Shown here in pieces: positions 43,101 to 53,073 of a stretch of 64,000 bases of DNA. The position numbers were made by a program, and so were the translations under genes. The stretch spans positions 955,128 to 1,019,127 of the forward strand of contig VFIW01000012.1 of NCBI GenBank assembly GCA_006386115.1, in the 5' to 3' direction. Position 1 is the stretch's first letter. The number at the start of each line of letters is the position of its first letter. Under the pieces are notes generated by a model. It saw only the letters and a list, made by a program, of their open reading frames with translations, was not told the origin of the DNA and did not search any database. The DNA comes from Globisporangium splendens (taxonomy: Eukaryota; Oomycota; Peronosporomycetes; Pythiales; Pythiaceae).

Positions 43101-43137
43101 CGTCCCAGTCGTTCGCCTGTTCCTCGGGCCACGCCAT
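40135..43137 (-). CDS. TAZ zinc-finger protein without acetyltransferase domain
   Basis: Four exons (43137-42477, 42393-42337, 42265-42160, 42079-40135) with GT-AG introns in matching phases give 922 residues. Exon 2 is 57 bases and encodes a basic stretch (SKRKKGEERWYKQQ) that could be a nuclear signal. The recognisable domain is a TAZ zinc finger at about residues 542-615: LLLHAAHCEFGCSI, NVMRRVVKHC, PCNEAKTMLLHF and CRNTDNDSPCSVC, with the His/Cys spacing of CBP/p300 TAZ domains. No bromodomain, HAT or ZZ region is present. The remainder is low-complexity (Ser/Ala/Pro/Gln) with a helical segment near residues 710-790. It is probably a transcriptional adaptor. It might be split into two genes if the exon joins are wrong. 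Confidence 0.77.
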
Positions 43138-45447
43138 GTCTGTCTAGTGAATCTTTCTGCGTGAAACGCTTCTCAGGCGCTCTGGCGTGCGTGGAAAACG
43201 GAACAAAATGGGTCTGGGGTGTCCCGCGTCCAACAATCGGTTGATATGTGAAATGTGATGCTCGCGTCCAGCCGTCGTGGTTTCCAACAGTGAGAGAGGC
43301 AGGAAAGATGCCAAAAGCGACTGACAGAAGCAGCAGCACTTCGACGTCGAAGACTGAAGGAAGGCGGGTGTGGGTGGTCCCCCTGCCAGACAGAGTCCAT
43401 ACAGATGCGCTGTGTGTGAGCGAGAGAGAGAGCTCGATGGGAGGAGCTCGAGGAGAAAAAAGAAACAGCAGAGGAGCTCATCAAGGGTGTGGGTTTACGA
43501 AAGGAGACCAAAACCCGACCCGTCAAGTCATCGTTTTTCTTTTTGTATGGAGACTTCCTGTTTGAAAGGGAAGACGGGTTCTGTCAAGTGATGGAAATGG
43601 GTTTCGCGGCGGTACTGTCGAAACCCGTGCGGGTTGCAGAAAGGCCACCTCTTTGATATTTTTAAACCCGCCGATTCCTGAGGCGGCCTGTTTCTGTTGC
43701 TTCAGCTCCTCCCACAAAAGTATTCGCCACCGCAACATTCAATTATGCAGGTGCATTGCACCTACAAATGCCGTTCTTCGACTATTTCATTATTGCACAA
43801 CAATTAGATTAGACAGGTGTAGTTTTTTCACGCAACTTGTTTGCTTCAGATTTGAAGAAGCCCTCCCTTTCTCCCACTAAATCAAATCGCATCCAAGCAC
43901 CACTTCCATCTTCGACGCTGGTGTCTAATGCAAACTCTCAACTTCCTAGCGTCAGCGCTTTCGTTCTTCGCTGCCCCATCAGCGATCTTTTATCGCACTG
44001 GAACACATGGCATCACCCCAACGCTCCTCCCTCCCATGTGCACAGTATTCAGTATTCGAGGAGCTCATTACGGACAAAAATTGCAGCAGTGGACTGGTAT
44101 GAGTCTGGCGCCCATCCTGACTGTTTAGTTCACAATCTCAGAGGCGGATTAGCTGATTCCGAGTGTTTCTTTCTGGAGGTGGAGAAGGGAGACATCAAGG
44201 GTTGGGTAACGCGAGGAGGAGCGGAGGAATGTTGGTGCACTCGCTGTTGTGTGAAAAGCACACCATCCCACTTTGCCTTGCATGCTGGTGATGCAGGACA
44301 GCAGCCCCCGGTGTCTAATGGCTAATCCATCTCCCCCTCCCAGATGCGTGACTGCACTTGTGTGTTGTGTGTGTTTTGTTTGTTCGGCTTGTGAAACGAT
44401 CTCAATCTGCGAGGTTTTCTGATCCAAAGGCGCCGTCAACACTGGAAAGACTTGTGACAAACTGTGTGGATCGGCCTTGAGAACCGGGATCAACGCCAGC
44501 TGGCGCTCTCGCGTGATGCGAAGTCGTGGGTCAAGGTGATGTGTGCATGGCTCAGAACCAGAGCCGTTTTCACCAGGCAACGGATCCCTGATGGGATTCC
44601 GTTGGCACTTTTTGTATCAAGTTGATGGTGTGCGCTCTCAGAAAGGGCTGCAAATCATGGCCAGCGTGACAGAAGTTCAAGCGCCTGCCACACAAAGCTG
44701 ACGTTGTTTTCTTATAAACTTGCAACTCTTGTATGAACCAATGCGGGTTCTTTTTTCTTCTGTTGATTTGGCTCGGTTGTGTCTCTCTTCTTTTTTTCTT
44801 CTGGGACCTTTGGCACGAAATTGGTGCTTCAGGAAGGCGACTTCACTCCTGAAGCAAGGAAGAAAGAACCCACAAGACCGCGTGATGATGGGCTCACATA
44901 AGGTCAGAAAAATCCTTCGCTGTGGATGGGAAAGGGCAGGGAGATGGCTCCGAAGTCCACAAACGTTGAGTCAACCGCTGCAAAAGATGAGTGGGCAGCG
45001 TGAGCGAGCGACTGCATCACCACCCTCAGGACGGAGAGCTACTGTACTTTCGCAACGTTGGTCTCACAAAATGTATCGTCGAGACTTGGAAGAAGGCAGC
45101 CATGTTTCGCCAGATGACGCGCAATGGCAATGAACTCCAGGAATGCGAAGATACTCACCGACGAATCGCGGGGAAATGATCTAGTTCTTATGTCCCAAGT
45201 CGCAGCTCTACTCGACAATGACATCAGTGCCCCACTCGCAGCAGTGTCAATGTGGCTCAGGAATTCTTAAATTGTATGTAGATCACAAGTTAAATAGAAT
45301 TACCTTCTCTCTCTCTCTCGCCAGATGACACGCAAGATCACGAGCTCACTTACGGTATCCTCACTTGTCCTGCATCCATTTGTGTCTCCCTCTCTCACTT
45401 TCTTGGTCGCAAACACCCCAGATCTATAAATAACAACTTCCTGGATC
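43138..45447. other. Gene-poor region between TAZ gene and hydrolase A
   Basis: 2.3 kb with no gene I can support. It contains purine-rich tracts (43420-43475) probably belonging to the TAZ leader, and a CT-rich tract at 45303-45322. Open frames of 130-160 residues (43837-44325, 44149-44580, 44720-45133) lack domains, signal peptides or splice support. Confidence 0.5.
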
Positions 45448-47772
45448 TCACAGTTGCAGGTGGTTGGAGCGGTAGCCCCACGCCGCATTGCTGTCATTAC
45501 TTGTGTTCGTACTCGGCGGTGGTTCGCAATATGCGTGCGTCTCTTTCTTCTCTTCCTCTTCTTCCTCGTTGCTAATGGACCACGCCTTCTGCGCGTGATG
45601 CGACGCCGCGCGCTCCTCAGACGCGCGTCCGCGCCAGTGCGAGTCCCACGCCTCGGGCGACGAGAAGTACAGCTGCCGCAGTAGCTCCAGGTCGTCCGGC
45701 TCGTCGCCGCGTATGCGCCGCAGCTTCCGCTCTTCCTCCGAGAGTCGCGTCCGATCCCGCAGTCGGTACACGAGCACCACGAGAAGCAGCAACACGAGCG
45801 CCAGCACCGTCGACACCACGATCAGCGCGATTCGGTAGCGATTTCGAGAGCGCTCCAGTGAGGACGAGGCGATTGGTGAAGAAGGGCTCGATGAAGGACT
45901 TGCAGATGAGGATCTGCTGTTAGAAGGATCGGATCCCAATAATGCGCCTGCGTTGCCACTGTCACTGCTCTCAATGTCGTCGTATGCGTCTGTTGTGTTC
46001 AGCACCGCCAGACTCATGGCTTCAGTGATCTCAAAGCTGATCGGCGGCAATGTCTCGATGCACGACGTGTTCAAGAGTCCCAAGTCACCCCCGCTCAGTA
46101 CGTACGACCTGAGAATCGCGAGACCACAAGTCGACGACGATGACGAACTTGGTCCATCTTTGTCCCATGTCGTCCCGGTGTTAGAGATCACATTGCGTGA
46201 GGTCGCGGCAAAGGTGACAAGCGCTTTCGCATCGCCAACGAGCACGCCGAGAAGTGCCGCGGCGTTCTCTTGGATGTCGAGCGCACCTTGCAAGAGCAGC
46301 ACGCTTGCATGTGCTGGGATCGTCGCTGCCACGTTCCAGTACTCGTCGCGAGCATACCTGAACGCGGTCGAGCCACTCCAACTGCTATTCGTGCCTGACG
46401 CCGCCTCCATGCACGCCTCGGACGTAGTGTCGCCAGCAAAGACGCAATATCGAGCCAATTGATCGTACACGCGACCAGTGCTCAGACGCGAGTCCGTAAA
46501 TCGAGATACAAGCGTGCTCGAATTTGGTGGCGGTTGCTCCCAGAGCTCAGAGAAAGTCTGAATATCGTAGACCAGCTCCGTGTGACGCTTCGAGCCTGCA
46601 TCTCGCGCTTGAAGGCGCGTAAACAGCTGCTGCAAAATGACTTTGTCGTGTTGACTGCAGCGCTGGATCCTGTAGATGATGGCAGGGATGAACGCTCGTT
46701 CCGTGGCGTTCAGCATCATCATCGCCAGCGCTCTTCGCAAGGGATAGGATTGCCGATCGTCCGAGTCAAAGTTTGACGCGGCCAGCGGCAGGAGCGAAGA
46801 CGCGCAGTTCGAGCCGCTCCGGGTAGCGTTGTCGTCGTCTAATCTCGTCAGAACGTTGTCCAATGCATCCGAGATGGATCTATTCCCCGAGACTTGCGTA
46901 GAACACGACTCGTTTTCACACAATGCGAGAAATTCGTCCCCAATGCGTCCAACCACAGCGTCAGCTTTCGAGAAGTACGCAAACTGATCTTGTGTGGTCC
47001 CAGAGGTCGTGGCGCTGCTGTCTAAGACGTATCCTTTGACATTTGGGAGGCCGAAATGAAGCAACCGCTCGACAAGGAGTGTGCCGTAGCCCTGTCCGTA
47101 GATGTACACTTCGGCATTGCTCTGGAGCTGGCTGATGATCGTGACAAGGTCGTACGCGGCGCTCGTGATCGAAAAGACAGCGGCATCGCCGACATACTCC
47201 GCATTCAGACTCTGGGCACACTCGTGGAGCTCTGCAAGCGTCGAGTCGACGGAAACTGTGGCGTTGTCTGCTGTTGTCGAGGACGAGTTACATGTGAGTC
47301 GAGTGCTTTGACCTGTTCCGCGCTGGTCAAGCGTGTACACACTGGCATCCCCTCCAACTTGACGATAGATCTGTTGCAATAGTTGAGCAGCTACAGTCAA
47401 CACAGGAGATGCGTTAGGTAAACAGCAAATCCAACGCAGCGACCACCAAACCAAGTGCCCGCTTTACGCACCGTCGGAAGGAAGCACAACGTCACTGCGA
47501 TCGGGGATCACCCACACGTTTCGAGGTATGGAGGTGTTCGCTGCTGCGGAAATGCGCTTGAGTGAGAGCTGAATGGTTCGATCGTCGGGCAATGCGCATG
47601 CGTTCGCGTAGCAAAGCGGCACCACGGCGGTCGTGCACTCGGCGACGACTCGGTCTGTAGCGGTTGGTAGACCGCACGGACTCCAAGCGTTGGCCTGCAG
47701 CGCTTCAGTGTGCAATGCGCGGTGGTTGAACGCAGCGAGAATCGGTAGAACGCATTTCCATAACGGAGGCAT
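45448..47772 (-). CDS. S33-like alpha/beta-hydrolase A, catalytic serine and histidine lost
   Basis: Two exons (47772-47472, 47390-45448) give 747 residues. A hydrophobic N-terminus (CVLPILAAF) suggests secretion and a strong membrane segment (IALIVVSTVLALVLLLLVVL) precedes a cytoplasmic tail of about 115 residues. The fold markers VYTLDQRGTGQS (residues 118-129) and SAAYDLVTIIS are typical of S33 peptidases. The nucleophile elbow, normally G-x-S-x-G, is GQGYGT with glycine at residue 201. The acid residue is retained (GALDIQE), but the usual histidine position reads ATSRNV. It is most likely a surface pseudoenzyme. Its paralog follows at 48540, same strand. Confidence 0.85.
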
Positions 47773-48539
47773 CGGGCACTGGCCGATGCGGAATGGTGTT
47801 GGTGCTCGTCAATGGCGGAAGTTTATCAGTCTCTATGAGCTGGGAGAGAGAGACAAAGCTCCTGTTTGCCTGTTGTAAGACAGCCACCATCAGATGGGCG
47901 GGGAGAATTTCAACAGCAGAAGCAATTCCAGAACTGTGTGGCTCTCGCTCATTCTGCTGCTGGTGCTACAAAGGCAAAAAATTCGGTGTGCGCGCAGAAA
48001 GAGGCGAGGCTGTTGCTGTCCTTCTTCCACCCGTCACGTAATTTTTCGCGCTTTCGCAATGCGCAGCTGTGACCAACAGGGGAGATGAGCGCATCCCTCC
48101 GATGGGTGGACCGGGTTGCAGCTGGAGAGGGGGGAACGAACTCGCACCCATCTGGGAAGACGAACCGAACCGAGCCGCATCGTATGGATGGACTTGGGCA
48201 CCTGAGTCTCTCTGCTTGTCGCTGAAGACTGGGCTTTGGAGCACAAGGCATTCGCGTAGACTCGGCAGGGAATTTTGACAATGGACCAAGGTACCTGCAA
48301 TCGACAACGCCAAAGTGTCTCGTCTGCGGAGACAATGAGATGGCTACATTGTCAATGGCGGTTACAAAAGTACACTCGCGAGTGTCCACATAAGAACGGC
48401 GTGCTGTCGTTTGGTCGTACACACAAATAAATACTGTATGAGGCAATAAAACGATCTGGCGCTTCTCTACCTGCGCAAAATACTGCCGCTGTTGCGCTCT
48501 TCAATGCCCTCAGTCGCATACACGTCGTGAGTGTGGATC
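47773..48539. other. Spacer between the two hydrolase genes
   Basis: 767 bases. No coding sequence supported; several overlapping open frames on both strands reflect high GC content only. Confidence 0.5.
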
Positions 48540-50768
48540 TCATAATCGGAGATGGTTGGAGGACGAGTAGTTCCACTCGTCGTACAGCGCTCTGTCGCCA
48601 CGCGGGTTGGACCGAAAGTTCCAGTCTGAGTCGCTTTGTGGAGGCAGGAGTCTGAACTCGTTTGGATCTGGCTGGAACGTCCAGTCCATCGCGGACTCGG
48701 TCGATATGGGCAAATCCGTTGCACCTGCCTGCCAGCTCTCGTCGCTCGACAGACTCTTGAAGTTGATAGTCGACCCCAACTGCTGCTTCTGCATCCGCTC
48801 GATCAGGTCGACGTCGTTGTCGCGCAGTTGCTGCAACTCGGCTTGCTCGTCGCGGTACTGCTTTTCGCGCCACAAGCGGTACAAGATCACTGCTAAGATC
48901 AGGAACGTGACGACCAGCATGCACGAGACAACGATGAACGCGGTTCTGTAGTGACTGAGCGATGCTCGCAATGACGAGATCTCTGTCTGCGAGGACGAAT
49001 CAATCGGTGGCGAACCGGTACTTGAATTCGCAGAGTCGATACTGCCACTGCTGCCACTACTACTGCTGTTGGAAGAAGGAAGCAACAGCTCGCCGTCGTA
49101 GGCGTCTGTGGTGTTCAGCACAGCGATGCTGGCCCGTCTCGTGAGCGCAAAGTTGACGGACGGGAGCTTATCCATGCACGACGTGTCGTAGTTGTCTAGG
49201 TTCCCACTGTTGGTGATGTACGATTCCAGGATTGCGAGGCCGCACGAAGTGTCGTCATCGAGGTACGAGTTGAGTAGAACGTTGTGAGGCGCTGCTTCGA
49301 ACGTCAACAGCTCTTTCGCTCTCCCGTTGAGCGCGTTCAGCAGTTCCTGGGCGTACTTGATCGGTGTCTGGCCGTCGAGATCGCCATTCAAGAGCAAGAC
49401 GCTGGCAGTCGATGGGATCGTCGCGGCCGCGTTCCAGTATTCGTCGCGGGTGTACGCGAGGCGTGTCATGTTTGCGATCCCAGCGGTCGAGGTGTTGAGC
49501 TCAGTGCAGGATGTGGACGAATCGCCGGTGTATAGGCAGTAGCGCAACAGTTGGTCGTAGATTCGGCCAGAGCTGATCAGCGCTTCCGTGAAGCGCGCCG
49601 AGAGCCTTTTCTCCATCGCCGAGGGCGATTCCCAAAGTTCTGAGAACGCGTTCAGGTCGTACACGACTTCTTGATTGGCCCTGAGCGTCTCTTCTCGGCG
49701 CTGGAGCTTGGTCATCGCGGCAGTCAGCACAACCTTGTCCGTCTCGTTGCATCGGTTGAGGCGATAGATGAGCACAGGAATAAACGCTCGCTCGGTCGCA
49801 TTCTGCATGTACATGGCGAGGTATCGACGTAGTCTGTAGGACGCTGGATCTGTCGTCGTCGTTGTCACTAATGTTGATGCAGTCGAAGCCGCTTGGAACA
49901 CGGACGCGCAATTGGTATCGTCCGTGACGCTGGTATCGTCCAGCTTTGAGAGGATTCGCGAGAGCACCTTGGAGACGGAATCGTCTTGGAATCTCGCGGC
50001 GCAAGTCGAATCTCGTTCGCAGAGTGTGAGAAAAGCGTCGCCAACGGTGCCGAACTCCTCGTCAGCTTTCGAAATGTACGCAAACGCGCTCCTTCTGGCG
50101 CCTGAGGTCGTCGCACTGCCGTCGAGAATGTACCCTCGGACGTTGGCAATGCCGTAGTGAAGCAACCGCTCGACGACGAGAGTGCCGTACCCGAGACCGT
50201 ACACATACACTTGGGCCGTCGCTTGTGTTTGGCTGATGATCGTGACGAGGTCGTAGGCAGCGCTCGTGATGGAGAATGCGGCGAGGTTGTCGCCTAGCAA
50301 GACGTTCAGCGCCTGGGAACACCGTACAATCGCATTCGCGTCCAGCGTGCTCGAGGTATCGCACGTGATCTGCGAGCTGCGGCCAGTACCTCGCTGGTCC
50401 AGAGTGTACACGCTCACGTCGCCGCCTAGTTGTCGATACATCATCTGTAGTTGTGTGTCAACTTGGGACGGCAGTACATAGTCGCTCCGATCAGGAATCA
50501 CCCAGAGATGGCGCGTCGTCTGGACAGTGTTCGTCGCGGCAATGCGTTTGAGGTACAAGCTGATGGTCTGGTTGTCTGGGTCTACGCAGAGGTTGCCACC
50601 GCAGAGCGGGACGACTGCAGTCGTGCATTCGGCGCTGAGACTCGGGAATCCGTCAGGGGCTGCCTCCAATGTACACGAGCTCCATGTGCGGATCTGTAGC
50701 GCTGTCGAGGTAAAGCTGAAGAGAGCGAGGCTGCTCAGCGAGCAGTAGATGGCCGCACACAACCGCAT
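48540..50768 (-). CDS. S33-like alpha/beta-hydrolase B, catalytic serine lost
   Basis: 742 residues, one exon. Signal-peptide-like start (MRLCAAIYCSLSSLALFSF), S33 markers VYTLDQRGTGRS (residues 120-131), a C-terminal membrane segment (AFIVVSCMLVVTFLILAVI) and a tail of about 110 residues. The nucleophile elbow is GLGYGT (Gly193 in place of Ser). Unlike copy A it keeps both other triad positions: the acid in NGDLDGQT and the histidine in APHNVL. Hydrolytic activity is unlikely without the serine. It lacks the intron that copy A has at the equivalent of residue 101, so one copy gained or lost it. The two proteins are collinear along most of their length. Confidence 0.87.
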   Translation of the reverse strand: MRLCAAIYCSLSSLALFSFTSTALQIRTWSSCTLEAAPDGFPSLSAECTTAVVPLCGGNLCVDPDNQTISLYLKRIAATNTVQTTRHLWVIPDRSDYVLPSQVDTQLQMMYRQLGGDVSVYTLDQRGTGRSSQITCDTSSTLDANAIVRCSQALNVLLGDNLAAFSITSAAYDLVTIISQTQATAQVYVYGLGYGTLVVERLLHYGIANVRGYILDGSATTSGARRSAFAYISKADEEFGTVGDAFLTLCERDSTCAARFQDDSVSKVLSRILSKLDDTSVTDDTNCASVFQAASTASTLVTTTTTDPASYRLRRYLAMYMQNATERAFIPVLIYRLNRCNETDKVVLTAAMTKLQRREETLRANQEVVYDLNAFSELWESPSAMEKRLSARFTEALISSGRIYDQLLRYCLYTGDSSTSCTELNTSTAGIANMTRLAYTRDEYWNAAATIPSTASVLLLNGDLDGQTPIKYAQELLNALNGRAKELLTFEAAPHNVLLNSYLDDDTSCGLAILESYITNSGNLDNYDTSCMDKLPSVNFALTRRASIAVLNTTDAYDGELLLPSSNSSSSGSSGSIDSANSSTGSPPIDSSSQTEISSLRASLSHYRTAFIVVSCMLVVTFLILAVILYRLWREKQYRDEQAELQQLRDNDVDLIERMQKQQLGSTINFKSLSSDESWQAGATDLPISTESAMDWTFQPDPNEFRLLPPQSDSDWNFRSNPRGDRALYDEWNYSSSNHLRL

Positions 50769-53073
50769 CCTGGGGTCTCGCGGCTCGATCTGGAATAATG
50801 TGCACAGGCGGAATGGACTGCCGCCTATGCCACCAGCTCAGCAATTGCGCGCCAAGCAAAATTTACCGTTGTTTGGAAATGAGGCGGGGGAGGGGAGTGA
50901 CAGCACCACCAGAATCCCAAACAGGTCGGCAGACGGAGCTGAGAAAAACGCCAAGGTCAGGAGCGCGCGGCCAACTGTCGAGACCTCGCAACGGCGTTTA
51001 TAGTACACAGGTCTATTGCCAATACTCGCTCGCATGTAACGGAGGTGGTGGAGGAATGGGTGCGGGTGCATATGCTTCTTCTATCGCGTGCGTAACACTG
51101 CACACAGAGATCAGATGGCAAGTGAAGCGCTTTAGGCGAAATTTTCACGGCGTTCTCCCTCGCCGACCACAAGCCACCGCTTTTGAGTTCAGAGAATGCA
51201 CTGGCCTTGAGGGTTTGGTTCTCAGGTTTTTTTTCTTCGATCCATCAGCATGTGGCTTTGCATTGGTGGTCCACCACAAGTCCTCCACATGATTGCGTTG
51301 GAAGGTAGCCATCTGGGGGTTGATACCCTAGGAGCTGATATCGGAGACATGCTTTAGGTCCAGGTGGAAGCCATTTGGGCTTCGTTCCCAGCTGGGACTG
51401 GGATAGAAGGCGCTGAGACTAGGGCGGCGAGCAACACTGCAACGGAGATGCATTGCTGTTCAGCACCCGCCGAAACAGAATTCGTCCGAATGCTGGACCC
51501 ATCAACGAACGCAGCAACAGCGTGCGGAGAGTTGTCAGATGGAGAGCACTGAATGGATGCACATGGTCAATGTGTGGTAATGCGGTACAAACCACATTAC
51601 ACTTCAGGAAGCAACTCAAAGTGAAGAAGTTCACATGTTGGAAAGAGGCAAACTTTTGCTAGTTGCAGAGCCCCAAGAGGGTCCTATGACCTAAAGGACT
51701 CATTGCGTTATGCCATTAAAATACACACTGGAGTGCACCATGGATTATCAGGATCTCGACCAACGGTTTGTAAGCTCATAGCTTCGATGTGAAAAGCACG
51801 TGATGTATAGCCACCTCGAGCAATCCAGCAGCAAAGGGTGTTTACAAACGGAGGACTTGGCAACACAGTGTGCCTACAGAGGATTGAGGTTTGTGACATC
51901 AGCTGTGTACTGTTGTTGTGTGCGACTTGGTGGCTCGCTTAATGCAGCATATTCCACTTGCGCGAATGGTACACCTTCGATTTTGTAGCAGTCTGCGCCA
52001 AGACGAGCTTGTGGAGCTGGTCGTCAGCAATTTCACAATGTCTGTGCTTGGCAACGTGTGGTGAACCGCGAGAGATGTGCACCACAGTGGCACCAAGTAG
52101 GCTGTAACATACAAGATGGCAATTTTCCACATCAGCAATGTATATTACGATAGAGCTGTTTGATTTGTGTACAGTTTATTGTGGATAATTGAGCATTTGA
52201 GTCCTTCTGTGTCAGATTCTCTTCTAAAAGGATTTTGCACTCGAAATCTTGCCATCTCACGAAACCGCACACTTTTTTTTCTTTCTGAAAATGATTCACA
52301 ATACAAATGCAGCCAATCAGAGCGTCGGGGACGCAATGGCGACCTTCCAGGGTTGCGGGTTTTTCGAAGCAGTTTGCTGCAGTTGTAGGGTTTCGGTTCG
52401 ACTGCTCTCGACCCCACCCTCAAGTGGTAGGGGTGGGTTAACTCTTTCGCAGAGTCTGCTGTTTATTTTGCTGGCGCACTCAGTTGAAGCGCGCAAGTAT
52501 CTCTCTAAATTTCTGAAAACTGACGCCGAGAGAAAGGGGCAGCCAACAAATAAGATCGGAATTACAATAGGGGGAGCTACAAACACAACGACTTTTGTGT
52601 GTGCGCATCAGGGCTTGCTGATGGCTGACTGCCACAAGTGAGTGGGCGGCCGTGAGCAACAAGCAAACCAGAAGCTACGCCACCGCCACGAGCGCGTGTG
52701 TGTCACGCACGTGTGCGCACAAACCGCAGCATTAACAGCATCAGCAAGCAGCAATTGGCATCAACAAGCGGACAGAAGAGCGAGACGAGGCAACAACCCG
52801 TGGGGGTTTCTGTCCCTGTGCGGCAGCATATTTGTCCAGCAATTGCTGCAGCACAAGTGCGGAAAACGACAACCAGACAAGCAAATCTCGTTCGCGTGTG
52901 TGTTGGCAATTACAACTTGCGTTTGTTGAACGTGCCGACGCGCCTTGAAGCCACAATCACACAGGCAAGCAACAACCAAGCAGGCTTTGCAGCATCGGTC
53001 GTGTGCAACTTTCTCAGCAAGAAAGCACAAAACCTCAGCAGCTCACAAGGAAAAAGTCGACAGCTTTCAGGTA
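50769..53073. other. Upstream region between hydrolase B and the RWP-RK gene
   Basis: 2.3 kb. No gene supported. A CCAAT sequence lies at 52312-52316. CA-rich, AAC-rich sequence from about 52680 to 53070 probably is the 5' leader of the RWP-RK gene. Between 51360 and 51900 several short frames follow one another, which could be an old decayed gene or element, but no domain can be named. Confidence 0.45.

Noticed and set aside
43837..45133. Open frames of 130-160 codons as possible genes
   Set aside because: No domain, signal peptide, splice support or codon pattern resembling the neighbouring genes; overlapping frames on both strands are equally long.
51300..51950. Possible decayed gene or transposon
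   Set aside because: Several short frames follow each other but I could not identify a transposase, polymerase or terminal repeats. A translated search would be needed.
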